Assembly: GCA_964242575.1 (NCBI GenBank)
Contig: CAXTCN010000003.1
Location: forward strand, 59,631 to 123,630
Direction of reading: 5' to 3'
Length of the DNA stretch: 64,000 bases
DNA from: JANPPS01 sp964242575
Lineage (GTDB): Bacteria > Pseudomonadota > Alphaproteobacteria > Acetobacterales > Acetobacteraceae
Position numbers and translations under genes: made by a program. This document shows positions 1 through 7,846 of this stretch, piece after piece (within the stretch, counting starts at the first letter, position 1; each line of letters begins with the position of its first letter). The notes beneath the pieces were generated by a model. It was not told where the DNA came from. It ran no database searches and saw only the letters and a list, made by a program, of their open reading frames with translations.

Positions 1-529
1 GCACGTAGTGCAGGGTCCGCATGTTATGCAGCCGGTCCGCCAGCTTCACGAGCAGGACGCGGATGTCCTTGCTCATTGCCAGCACGAGCTTACGGAAGTT
101 CTCGGCCTGCTTGGTGCGGTCGGACTGAAGCTCAAGCCGGGTCAGCTTGGTGACCCCGTCCACCAGCCCGCCAACCGACCGGCCAAACCGCCGCTCGATT
201 TCCGGCAGTGTGACCGGAGTGTCTTCGATCACGTCATGCAGCAGCGCCGTGATGATGCTGGCCGCATCCAACCGATACCCGGCTAGGATGTCCGCGACCG
301 CCAGGGGGTGGGTAATATAGGGGTCGCCGTTCTCGCGGGTTTGTTGCCCGTGTGCCTGTTCAGCCAGCAAGTACGCAGCGTGCAACAGGGCCGTATCCGC
401 CTTGGCGTCGTACGAGCGGATTTTTTCGGCCAACTCAAATGGCTTCACGACCTGTGGCCGCGCCGTGGCGGTGTCCGCTGAAGCCGTGCCGTCCGGGGCA
501 CGGATCGCGCCAGGGCGGCGGGTCAGCAT
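1..529 (-). CDS. rsh: RelA/SpoT homologue (ppGpp synthetase/hydrolase), N-terminal part
   Basis: Bifunctional Rsh enzymes make and degrade the alarmone (p)ppGpp. Only the first 176 codons lie in the window; the gene continues past base 1. The reading starts at an ATG at 527-529 and shows the N-terminal HD hydrolase domain, with the conserved HD-x-x-ED arrangement in ALLHDVIEDT and the following LVKLADRLHNMRTL segment. These catalytic residues suggest that hydrolase activity is retained; the synthetase and regulatory domains are outside the window. It follows rpoZ by 27 bases, the common rpoZ-spoT order of proteobacteria. Identification is secure; whether it is the only Rsh protein cannot be told. 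Confidence 0.93.
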   Translation of the reverse strand, partial: MLTRRPGAIRAPDGTASADTATARPQVVKPFELAEKIRSYDAKADTALLHAAYLLAEQAHGQQTRENGDPYITHPLAVADILAGYRLDAASIITALLHDVIEDTPVTLPEIERRFGRSVGGLVDGVTKLTRLELQSDRTKQAENFRKLVLAMSKDIRVLLVKLADRLHNMRTLHYV

Positions 530-556
530 GACCGCCCCGGCACCTGGAAAGCTAGG

Positions 557-958
557 TTAACGGCGCGGACGGCCACCCAACTCCGCCTCGATTGCAGCCT
601 CGATGTCCTCAGGAGACAAATCCTCCACTGGAAGCGTCGCCGCCTCCTCCTCGGCCGAGACATCCTGCAACCCAAAAATGTTCTGGTCTGTCGGGATCAG
701 GTCGAGCACCTCCTCATCCGCCGGCTCAGGCTCCGGTGCGCGCGATAGCGACTTGATGAGGTCCTGCTCCAGCCGCGGCAGCTCCACGGTCTCCCCGGCG
801 ATCTCCCGCAGTGCCACAACCGGGTTTTTGTCGTTGTCGCGGTCTACCGTCAGCTCCTCGCCACGGCTTAGGTTCCGCGCCCGCTGCGCCGCAAGCAGCA
901 CCAGCTCGAACCGGTTGGGGACTTTCTGAACGCAATCTTCGACTGTTACGCGCGCCAT
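557..958 (-). CDS. rpoZ: DNA-directed RNA polymerase omega subunit
   Basis: Omega helps assemble and stabilise the beta-prime subunit of RNA polymerase and forms part of a ppGpp site in many proteobacteria. The 133-residue product begins MARVTVEDCVQKVPNRFELV, the standard omega N-terminus, followed by the AAQRARNLSRG segment. It has a long acidic Glu/Pro-rich C-terminal tail, as often seen in alphaproteobacteria. The ATG has a GGAGG ribosome binding site about six bases upstream. It lies just upstream of the rsh gene and probably shares a transcript with it and possibly with folK. Confidence 0.95.
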   Translation of the reverse strand: MARVTVEDCVQKVPNRFELVLLAAQRARNLSRGEELTVDRDNDKNPVVALREIAGETVELPRLEQDLIKSLSRAPEPEPADEEVLDLIPTDQNIFGLQDVSAEEEAATLPVEDLSPEDIEAAIEAELGGRPRR

Positions 959-1015
959 GCGTCAACCTCCGCCACTAATATCGGGATGACCAGCCATTTA
1001 ATCTAGTCCGCGTTG

Positions 1016-1525
1016 TTAGGCAAGGCTCGGCAACAGGCGCACTCCCGCCATGGAGACGCCGCCGAGCAAGTCCCGCGCGCTGCGCAGGAGGCCGGGATGT
1101 CGCCAATCCGGCGCAACGTCGCAAAGCGGCGCCAGCACGAAGGCGCGGGCCGCCGCCCGTGGGTGCGGCACGACGATATTGGGCGCCGTGACGGCCAGGC
1201 CGTCCATGCCGATCAGGTCAAGGTCCAACACGCGCGCGGCGTTCACGGCGCCCCGCACCCGGCCAGCCGTGGCTTCAAGGCCATGCAGCGCCGCCAGCAA
1301 CGCACGGGCTTCTACAGCGCCGCGCAGGTGCGCCACCCCGTTCACGAACGGCGGCTGGTCCGACACTGGCACCGGAGCCGTCTCGAACCAGCGCGACAGC
1401 CCGCGCAACTGGCACCCGCACAGGCCGTCCAGCCGCCCTGCCGCCCACTGGCAGGTCTGTAGCGGCGACTGGCCCCGGTCATCCCACAGGTTTGCGCCAA
1501 TCGCGATCAGGATGGTCTGCCGCAC
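1016..1525 (-). CDS. folK: 2-amino-4-hydroxy-6-hydroxymethyldihydropteridine pyrophosphokinase
   Basis: FolK (HPPK) transfers pyrophosphate from ATP to hydroxymethyldihydropterin in folate synthesis. The protein begins with the ILIAIGANLWDD segment typical of HPPK and contains the family signature RVLDLDLIGMDG and the VPHPRAAARAFVLAPL segment. I chose the GTG at 1523-1525 because AGGA stands about six bases upstream; a TTG at 1546 would add seven residues. The product is 169 residues, a normal length. It is divergent from the NYN-domain gene and upstream of rpoZ on the same strand. Confidence 0.9.
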   Translation of the reverse strand: MRQTILIAIGANLWDDRGQSPLQTCQWAAGRLDGLCGCQLRGLSRWFETAPVPVSDQPPFVNGVAHLRGAVEARALLAALHGLEATAGRVRGAVNAARVLDLDLIGMDGLAVTAPNIVVPHPRAAARAFVLAPLCDVAPDWRHPGLLRSARDLLGGVSMAGVRLLPSLA

Positions 1526-1622
1526 GCTTTGTCCTTCCGAGTGCAAGTCCGTCGTCTTATGGTGGCGTCAAGTACCGGGCGCTACATCGTTCCGCTTTAC
1601 ATTCATTTAATGAGGCCGAGTT

Positions 1623-2222
1623 TTGCACTGCTTTCCCAACGAACGCGCGGCGTTGTTCATCGACGGCGCCAACCTGTACTCGGCGTCGCGCCATCTCGGC
1701 TTCGACGTGGACTTTCGCAACCTGCTGGAGTTCTTCCGGCGCCGGTCGCAGGTGGTCCGCGCGTATTACTACTCCGCGCTGCTGGATACCGAGGAGTATT
1801 CGCCGCTCAGGCCGCTGACCGACTGGCTCGCCTACAACGGCTACGCATTGGTGACCAAGACCGCGCGGGAGTTCACCGACGCGGCCGGGCGCAAGCGCAT
1901 CAAGGGCAACATGGACGTGGAGCTGGCCGTGGACATGCTGGAGCTTACCCCGCGGATCGACCATGCCATCCTGTTCAGCGGCGACAGCGACTTCCGCCGG
2001 CTGGTCGAGAGCGTGCAGCGGCAAGGCGTGCGCGTGTCCGTCGTCTCCACCGCCCGCACCTCGCCACCGATGGTGGGCGACGACCTGCGCCGCCAGGCCG
2101 ACCAGTTCATCGAGCTCGCGGACATCGCGCCCGAGTTCACCCGTCGCCCAACCGACCTCCGCCGCGCCGCGCCGCGCGTCATGGACGCCGACCGGCAATC
2201 GGACCCGGCCAGTGCGGGCTGA
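1623..2222 (+). CDS. NYN-domain (LabA/DUF88-type) putative nuclease
   Basis: NYN domains belong to the PIN-like nuclease fold; characterised relatives act on RNA, but the substrate of this group is unknown. The 199-residue protein opens with the first acidic motif AALFIDGANLYSASRHL, has a central KGNMDVELAVDML segment, and then ILFSGDSDFRRLV. Together these supply the aspartates expected in the metal site, so activity is plausible. The start is a TTG at 1623 with a GAGG-containing stretch upstream; the first conserved Asp is only about 14 residues in, so little can be missing. It is followed after four bases by a uracil-DNA glycosylase, suggesting co-expression. Confidence 0.85.
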   Translation: MHCFPNERAALFIDGANLYSASRHLGFDVDFRNLLEFFRRRSQVVRAYYYSALLDTEEYSPLRPLTDWLAYNGYALVTKTAREFTDAAGRKRIKGNMDVELAVDMLELTPRIDHAILFSGDSDFRRLVESVQRQGVRVSVVSTARTSPPMVGDDLRRQADQFIELADIAPEFTRRPTDLRRAAPRVMDADRQSDPASAG

Positions 2223-2226
2223 CGCC

Positions 2227-2892
2227 TTGTCGAACGACATCGCCATCACGGCCCCGCCACCGGACTGTCCCCTGTGCCCCCGGTTGGTGGAGTACCGCCG
2301 GGCCAACCAGGCGGCCAACCCTGATTGGTTCAACGCGCCGGTACCCGGCCTGGGCCGGACCGATGTGCCGTTGCTGATCGTCGGCATGGCGCCAGGCGTG
2401 CGCGGCGCCAACCGCACCGGACGCCCGTTCACCGGCGACCATGCCGGCGTGCTGCTTTACGAGACGCTGCTGCGCTTTGGCCTGGCAACCGGCGCTTACC
2501 ACGCCCGTGTTGACGATGGCCTAACGCTGCAGCAATGCCGGGTCGTGAACGCGGTGCGCTGCGTGCCGCCGGCCAACCTACCGCAGCCCATCGAGGTGCG
2601 GACCTGCAACCAGTTCCTGATGGCCGAGCTCAAAAGCCTGCCGAACCTGCGCGCCGTGCTGGCGCTTGGCGTGCTGGCGCATGCGGCCGTGCTGCGCGGC
2701 TGCGGCATCCCGGCCGCACGGATCAAGTTCCGCCATGGCGCGATCACCGAGCTGCCGGACGGCTTGTTGCTGGCGGACTGCTACCACGTGTCCCGCTACA
2801 ACACGAACACCGGCCTGCTGACGCGGGAGATGTTCGAGCAGACCGTGCTCAACCTCATGCAGCGGCTTGGATTGCGGCTAAGCCCGGCTTAG
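2227..2892 (+). CDS. Uracil-DNA glycosylase, family 5 (UdgB-like)
   Basis: Family 5 enzymes remove uracil and some deaminated or oxidised bases from DNA and carry a 4Fe-4S cluster. The 221-residue product has a Cys pair (CPLC) near the N-terminus and two further cysteines in NAVRC and EVRTC, matching the cluster ligands. The motif GMAPGVRGANRTGRPFTGD is diagnostic of the UDGb group rather than family 4, and CYHVSRYNTNTG supplies the second active-site loop. The start is not certain: TTG at 2227 is used, with a GTG at 2212 inside the NYN gene as alternative. Its end overlaps the convergent peroxidase gene by 15 bases. Confidence 0.88.
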   Translation: MSNDIAITAPPPDCPLCPRLVEYRRANQAANPDWFNAPVPGLGRTDVPLLIVGMAPGVRGANRTGRPFTGDHAGVLLYETLLRFGLATGAYHARVDDGLTLQQCRVVNAVRCVPPANLPQPIEVRTCNQFLMAELKSLPNLRAVLALGVLAHAAVLRGCGIPAARIKFRHGAITELPDGLLLADCYHVSRYNTNTGLLTREMFEQTVLNLMQRLGLRLSPA

Positions 2893-3420
2893 GGCGTCGT
2901 CGAGCGCCGTTCGCAACGCGCCTCGGTCCGGCAGGTCCGAGGCTCCGAACGTGCCCGCGATGCCGCCGTCGCGGCCGATCAGCACCTTGAAGAAGTTCCA
3001 CTGCGGCTCCCAGCGGCGCTGCTCGCGCACCCAGCGGTAGAACGGCGCGGCGTCCGGGCCGTGCACCTTGCTGAGGCCGGCCATCGGGAACTCGACGCCG
3101 TAGGTCAACTCGCAGAATGCCTTGACCTCGGCGTTGCTGCCCTTCTCCTGGCCAAAGTCTTGGCTTGGCACCCCGATCACCACAAATCCCTTGGCGCCGA
3201 GATCGCGGTGCAGCGCCTCAAGCTGCTTGTATTGCGGAGCGTAGGCGCAGAACGACGCGGTGTTCACCACCAGCATGACCTTGCCGCGGAAGTCTGCCAG
3301 CCGAAGCAGTCCCTCGTCTATCGAGGGAAACTCGAATCGCCAGGCATTCGGCACGTCGGGCACCGCCGCCAAGCCCAGCGCCGACGCGCCCATCACCACC
3401 AAACGCCGAGAGACAAGCAT
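2878..3420 (-). CDS. Glutathione peroxidase family protein, exported
   Basis: These thiol peroxidases reduce hydrogen peroxide and organic peroxides using glutathione or thioredoxin. The 180-residue protein has the peroxidatic motif NTASFCAYAPQY, with Cys58 in place of selenocysteine. VPSQDFGQEKG supplies the catalytic Gln and WNFFKVL the Trp-Asn pair. The N-terminus SRRLVVMGASALGLA carries twin arginines before a hydrophobic stretch, so a Tat signal peptide is likely and the enzyme probably works in the periplasm; most homologues are cytosolic. The ATG has AGGAG seven bases upstream. Confidence 0.87.
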   Translation of the reverse strand: MLVSRRLVVMGASALGLAAVPDVPNAWRFEFPSIDEGLLRLADFRGKVMLVVNTASFCAYAPQYKQLEALHRDLGAKGFVVIGVPSQDFGQEKGSNAEVKAFCELTYGVEFPMAGLSKVHGPDAAPFYRWVREQRRWEPQWNFFKVLIGRDGGIAGTFGASDLPDRGALRTALDDALSRA

Positions 3421-3476
3421 GGCCGTGCTCCTGAATGCTTACGCAGACCTGGCCCAGAAACAGCCGCGCACAAGCG

Positions 3477-3968
3477 TTATCCCTTGTCGCGCATCAACCG
3501 TGCCTTGTCCCGCGCCCAGTCACGGGCTGCAATCGCCTGGCGCTTGTCCTGCTTTTTCCGCCCCTCGCCGACGCCCAGCAGCACCTTGGCCACGCCGCGG
3601 TCGTTGAAATGGATTTGCAGCGGCACGAGCGTGAGACCGTCCCGGGTCGAGGCGCCAATTAGCTCGCCGATCTGCTTCCGCTTCAGCAGCAGCTTGCGCG
3701 GCGCCCGCGGCTCGAAGCGGGACAGCACGCCTGCCTGGTACTCGGGAATATAGCAGTTGAACAGGAACAGCTCGCCGTCCCGTTCGCCGGCCCACGCCTC
3801 GGTCAGCGTCGCGCGGCCAAGCCGGAGCGACTTTACCTCCGGCCCTTTCAGCACCAGCCCGGCCTCCATGGTCTGCTTGATCGTATAGTCGAACCGCGCC
3901 TTGCGGTTTTGCGACGCGATGCCGTGGGAGATCAGCCCGGACTTTTTCTTGGTCTTTGTCTCAGCCAC
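3477..3968 (-). CDS. smpB: SsrA-binding protein SmpB
   Basis: SmpB binds tmRNA and delivers it to stalled ribosomes for trans-translation. The 163-residue protein shows the family features SHGIASQNRKARFDY, the LKGPEVKSLRLG strand, and a basic C-terminal tail (GRKKQDKRQAIAARDWARDK) that enters the mRNA channel. Translation starts at a GTG at 3966-3968 with AGGAA upstream. It lies directly after dapA on the same strand; dapA-smpB adjacency is common in alphaproteobacteria. No tmRNA gene is visible in the window. Confidence 0.96.
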   Translation of the reverse strand: MAETKTKKKSGLISHGIASQNRKARFDYTIKQTMEAGLVLKGPEVKSLRLGRATLTEAWAGERDGELFLFNCYIPEYQAGVLSRFEPRAPRKLLLKRKQIGELIGASTRDGLTLVPLQIHFNDRGVAKVLLGVGEGRKKQDKRQAIAARDWARDKARLMRDKG

Positions 3969-3979
3969 TCAACCGGTTC

Positions 3980-4858
3980 CTAGTTCAACAGGCCGGCGCT
4001 CTGCATCGCCGCCCGGACCTGCGCGCGCGTGCCGTCCGACACTGGCGCCAGCGGCAGGCGACAATGGTCTGCGCCATGGCCCAGCAGGCTCGCGGCGTAC
4101 TTCACCGGGCCGGGACTAGTTTCCACGAACATGGCGTCGTGCAGCGCCATCAGCCGGTCCTGGATCGTCATCGCTTGTTCAAGGTTCCCGTCCTGCCACG
4201 CCCGGTGCATCTCGCTGCACAGCCGCGGGGCGACATTGCCGGTCACGCCGATGCAGCCTGCCCCGCCAGCGGCGAGGAAGGCCAACGCCGTGTGGTCCTC
4301 CCCGGACATCTGCACGAACCCGGACCCGCAAGCCCGGCGGGTCTGCAACGGCCGGGCCAGGTTTGCGGTCGAGTCCTTCACGCCGATGATGTTTCGGTGC
4401 TGCGCCAGGCGCGCCATGGTGTCCACGCTCATGTCCACCACGCTCCGCGACGGGATATTGTAGATCACGATTGGCAGGTCCACGGCGTCGGCAATGGCGG
4501 AGTAGTGCAGGAACAACCCCTCCTGCGTCGGCTTGTTGTAATAAGGCGTCACGACCAAGGCCGCATCGGCGCCGGCCTGCTTGGCGTGCTGGGTCAGCTC
4601 AATCGCCTCCGCGGTGCTGTTCGACCCGGCGCCCGCCACCACCGGCACCCGCCCGGCCGCCACGTCCACCGCGATTTCGACCACGCGGCGGTGCTCGTCA
4701 TGGCTGAGCGTCGGGCTCTCGCCCGTGGTGCCGACCGGCACGATCCCGTCCGTGCCCTGCTGCACCTGCCAGTCCACGAACGCCGCGAAGGCCGCCTCGT
4801 CCACCGAGCCGTCCGCGCGCATCGGAGTGATCAGCGCGACATAGGAGCCTTTAAACAT
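3980..4858 (-). CDS. dapA: 4-hydroxy-tetrahydrodipicolinate synthase
   Basis: DapA condenses pyruvate with aspartate semialdehyde, the first committed step of the lysine/diaminopimelate branch. The protein reads MFKGSYVALITPMRADGSVD at its start. It contains VGTTGESPTLSHDEH, the VVTPYYNKPTQEG loop with the catalytic Tyr, and GVKDSTAN with the Schiff-base Lys. I used the ATG at 4856-4858, which gives the usual family N-terminus and 292 residues; GTG 4867 and TTG 4870 are also in frame. It is divergent from slt. Confidence 0.95.
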   Translation of the reverse strand: MFKGSYVALITPMRADGSVDEAAFAAFVDWQVQQGTDGIVPVGTTGESPTLSHDEHRRVVEIAVDVAAGRVPVVAGAGSNSTAEAIELTQHAKQAGADAALVVTPYYNKPTQEGLFLHYSAIADAVDLPIVIYNIPSRSVVDMSVDTMARLAQHRNIIGVKDSTANLARPLQTRRACGSGFVQMSGEDHTALAFLAAGGAGCIGVTGNVAPRLCSEMHRAWQDGNLEQAMTIQDRLMALHDAMFVETSPGPVKYAASLLGHGADHCRLPLAPVSDGTRAQVRAAMQSAGLLN

Positions 4859-4947
4859 GCTGGACACCAAGGGTCGGGTTATGAGCGGATCGCGAAACTA
4901 GGCACATGGGGGATGCTTCGCAAGGCTGGGTTGGGATAGAACGCTCC

Positions 4948-6894
4948 ATGCGCCCCATCTTGCTGGTCCTGGTCCTGGTCGTGCTGTGCTGCCCCTATAC
5001 GGCCCAGTCGCAGGACGGGTCCGCGCCGGTTCTCCTGGCGGTGCGCGCTGAACGCTGGACCGATGCCGACGCCCTCGCCGCCTCCGACCCGGATCCGTTG
5101 GCCCGCACGCTCGTGCGCTACTTCCGCCTGCTGACGCCGGCGGCGGCCCGTTCGTCCGAGATCGTTGCGTTCATGTCGGAACGCCCGGATTGGCCTGGAC
5201 AGGCGCAACTGTCCCGCAGGCTACAGGAGGCGCTCGTGGCCGAACGGGATGACCCAGCTCTGTTGGAGTTCTGCCAGGGCCGGGTTGCACAGGCCCCTCC
5301 GCCTCTGTTGTGCGCCGATGCGGCAAGCCGGGCGGGTCGGCCTGCGGATGCGGCCACGATGGCCCGTGCCGCTTGGGTCGGCGGCATTGAGGCCAGCGCC
5401 GAAGCCGCGTTCAACCGACAATGGGCGCAGGTGCTGACCGTCGACGACCAGTGGCGCCGGTTCGAACGCTTGGCTTTGACCGACTCTGGCGCACCCGGCG
5501 GCCCGGCGGCGCGCCAGGCCGTGCGCGTCGGTCCCACCATGCGTCCTGCTGCGGAGGCGCGCTTGGCCCTGCGGCGCGATGACCCGACCGCGCCGGCCTT
5601 GACCGCAACTCTGCCGCCTGCCGAACGGTCCAACCCGGCCCTCGTGCTCGACCTCGCCCGCTGGTACCGCCGCGCCGGCCAGGATCACGACGCTGCCCAA
5701 GTCCTGGTGACCCAGGGCGCGGCAGCCGAGGCGGCGGCCCTACCAGAGCGCCGCGCCGCACTGTGGGACGAGCGCAACCTGCTGGCGCGACGCTTGTTGC
5801 GGACCAGCGGCGCCGCGATGGCCTATGTCTTAGTGAGCACGCACGCGCAAACCGGCGAGCCTGCCTTTGACGCCGAGTTCCTCGCCGGCTGGATCGCCCT
5901 GCGCCGGTTAAACCAGCCAGCCGTCGCCGCGCGGCATTTCCAAGCATTGGCCGCCCTGTCCCGGGCCGCCATCACCCAGGGCCGCGCGCAATACTGGATC
6001 GGCCGTGCGGCGACCGCGCAGAAAGACAATGACGCCGCCACCGCCGCCTATGCCGCCGCTGCCGCTTGGCCCACCACGTATTACGGCCAGTTGGCCGCTC
6101 GTGCCCTCGGCGAGGACGATGCAGCCATCCGGTCCCGGCTTATCGCCGTGCGTGACCCATTTTACACCCTGGACCAGGCCGATGCGCTCACTAGCCGGGA
6201 GCTGGCGCGCGCGGCCGTGCTGCTGGGGTTATGGGGTGAGCCGCGGCGGACCAAGGCGTTCCTGCAGCGCCTGGACGAGACCGCCGCCGACGCAGCGGAG
6301 CGCGCACTCGTTGCCCGCCTGGCCCTTGGGCTTGGAGTGCCGGAACAGGCCGTAGCCCTGGCGCGTCGGGCCGGGCGGGACGGGGTGATGTTGCCGGAAA
6401 GTGGGTGGCCCCAGCCGGTTGAGCCGCCAGCCGGGCCGGTCGAACGCGCCGTGACGCTCGGCCTCATGCGCCAGGAAAGCAGCTTTGACGCGCAGGCCGT
6501 CAGCTCCGCTGGCGCGCGCGGCCTTATGCAGCTTATGCCTGCGACCGCAGCCGCCGTGGCCCGCCGGCTTAATGAGCCGGTCAGCGTGCCCGCCCTGACG
6601 CAGGACCCGGTTTACAACATGCGCCTGGGAACGGCATACCTGGCCGGGTTGCTGGACCGGTTCGGCGCGCTGCCGTTGGCGCTGGCGGCCTACAATGCCG
6701 GGCCTAACCGGGTGCTGGACTGGATTATTGGATACGGGGACCCGCGCTCGGACGCGGTGGACGTGACGGACTGGATCGAACTCATTCCATTCAACGAGAC
6801 GCGGAACTACGTGCAACGGGTGCTGGAGAGCGTGGCGATCTACCGTGCCCGGCACGCCACCCTGGCGCAGCCTGTCGTGCAGCCCCGGGGATGA
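4948..6894 (+). CDS. slt: Soluble lytic murein transglycosylase
   Basis: Slt70-type enzymes cleave the MurNAc-GlcNAc bond in the periplasm, forming anhydromuropeptides. The 648-residue protein starts with a hydrophobic signal peptide (MRPILLVLVLVVLCC, then PYTAQS) and has a long alpha-helical Ala-rich superhelical region. It ends in the goose-lysozyme-like domain with the catalytic Glu in GLMRQESSFDAQAVSSAGAR, followed by GLMQLMPATA and ALAAYNAGPNRV. The ATG at 4948 directly precedes the signal sequence and has GGGATAGA upstream. It ends in an ATGA overlap with pgpA. Confidence 0.93.
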   Translation: MRPILLVLVLVVLCCPYTAQSQDGSAPVLLAVRAERWTDADALAASDPDPLARTLVRYFRLLTPAAARSSEIVAFMSERPDWPGQAQLSRRLQEALVAERDDPALLEFCQGRVAQAPPPLLCADAASRAGRPADAATMARAAWVGGIEASAEAAFNRQWAQVLTVDDQWRRFERLALTDSGAPGGPAARQAVRVGPTMRPAAEARLALRRDDPTAPALTATLPPAERSNPALVLDLARWYRRAGQDHDAAQVLVTQGAAAEAAALPERRAALWDERNLLARRLLRTSGAAMAYVLVSTHAQTGEPAFDAEFLAGWIALRRLNQPAVAARHFQALAALSRAAITQGRAQYWIGRAATAQKDNDAATAAYAAAAAWPTTYYGQLAARALGEDDAAIRSRLIAVRDPFYTLDQADALTSRELARAAVLLGLWGEPRRTKAFLQRLDETAADAAERALVARLALGLGVPEQAVALARRAGRDGVMLPESGWPQPVEPPAGPVERAVTLGLMRQESSFDAQAVSSAGARGLMQLMPATAAAVARRLNEPVSVPALTQDPVYNMRLGTAYLAGLLDRFGALPLALAAYNAGPNRVLDWIIGYGDPRSDAVDVTDWIELIPFNETRNYVQRVLESVAIYRARHATLAQPVVQPRG

Positions 6895-7343
6895 GCCGCC
6901 TTGTCGCGAGCTTCGCCGGGGTGGGCTACTGGCCAATTGCTCCTGGGACCGCCGGTTCCGCCGTCGCAGTGGTGCTTGGGGCCGGGTTGATGCAGGGACC
7001 CGGCTGGTTGCTGCCGGCCGCCGCCATTGCCGCCGCCGCCGCCGGGTTCCTCAGCATACCACGGGCGGTCGCGGACCGGAACGCCGATCCTGGCTGGGTG
7101 GTGATCGACGAGGTCGCCGGCCAATGGGTTGCCCTGATCGGATTGGCTACTCCGTCCTGGCCCGGCCTGCTGCTGGCATTCGTCCTGTTCCGGCTGCTTG
7201 ACATCTGGAAACCTGGGCCGATTGGCTGGGCCGACCGTCAAACCGGCGCGGCCGGCATCATGGTGGACGATCTCATAGCCGGATGCACCGTGGCGGCTAC
7301 GCTGTTTGCCATACGCCTTGCCTGGCCTGACGCTCCCCTATGA
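6891..7343 (+). CDS. pgpA: Phosphatidylglycerophosphatase A
   Basis: PgpA dephosphorylates phosphatidylglycerol phosphate in the inner membrane. The 150-residue protein has several hydrophobic segments and the family motifs APGTAGS near the start, DPGWVVIDEVAGQWVAL, FRLLDIWKPGPI and GIMVDDLIAG. The ATG overlaps the slt stop and the TGA overlaps the next gene's start, so slt, pgpA and pncC are probably translated from one message. Confidence 0.94.
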   Translation: MSRLVASFAGVGYWPIAPGTAGSAVAVVLGAGLMQGPGWLLPAAAIAAAAAGFLSIPRAVADRNADPGWVVIDEVAGQWVALIGLATPSWPGLLLAFVLFRLLDIWKPGPIGWADRQTGAAGIMVDDLIAGCTVAATLFAIRLAWPDAPL

Positions 7344-7846
7344 TCGGGACGGACCTCCGTGACGCAGCCACTGCGGTCCTTGACCTGTTCCGGACGCGTG
7401 GGTTGCGGATCGCCACCGCCGAGAGCTGCACCGGAGGCTTGATCGCCGCCGCGCTGACCGAGATCGCTGGGTCTTCGGACGTGGTGGAGCGTGGGTTTGT
7501 AACCTACTCGAATGCCGCGAAGGCCAGCTTGCTCGGCGTGCCTGAGCCGCTCATTGCCCGCCATGGCGCCGTGAGCCAGGCCGTGGCTGGCGCAATGGCG
7601 AGCGGCGCGCTGGAGCGGTCCCTGGCGGATGTCGCGGTTGCCGTCACGGGGGTCGCTGGACCCGGTGGCGGCAGCGTGGACAAACCGGTCGGCACGGTAT
7701 GGTTCGGCGTCGCTGCCCGGGGTGCCACTGTCGGAACCGAACGCGTCGTGTTTCCTGGCGACCGGTCAGGAGTGCGGCAAGCGACCGTGCTGCATGCCTT
7801 CGCACTGCTCAGCCGCGCGGCCGTCACGACCGCGGGCGCTCAGTGA
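7340..7846 (+). CDS. pncC: Nicotinamide-nucleotide amidase (CinA C-terminal domain)
   Basis: PncC deamidates NMN to nicotinate mononucleotide in pyridine nucleotide recycling. The 168-residue protein is the stand-alone C-terminal domain of CinA. It contains ATAESCTGGLIAAALTEIAG with the catalytic Ser, the VTYSNAAKASLLGV segment and VTGVAGPGGGSVDKPVGTVW. The molybdopterin-binding N-terminal half of full CinA is absent, as in most proteobacteria. It overlaps pgpA by four bases and the convergent ltaE by seven. Confidence 0.94.
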   Translation: MIGTDLRDAATAVLDLFRTRGLRIATAESCTGGLIAAALTEIAGSSDVVERGFVTYSNAAKASLLGVPEPLIARHGAVSQAVAGAMASGALERSLADVAVAVTGVAGPGGGSVDKPVGTVWFGVAARGATVGTERVVFPGDRSGVRQATVLHAFALLSRAAVTTAGAQ

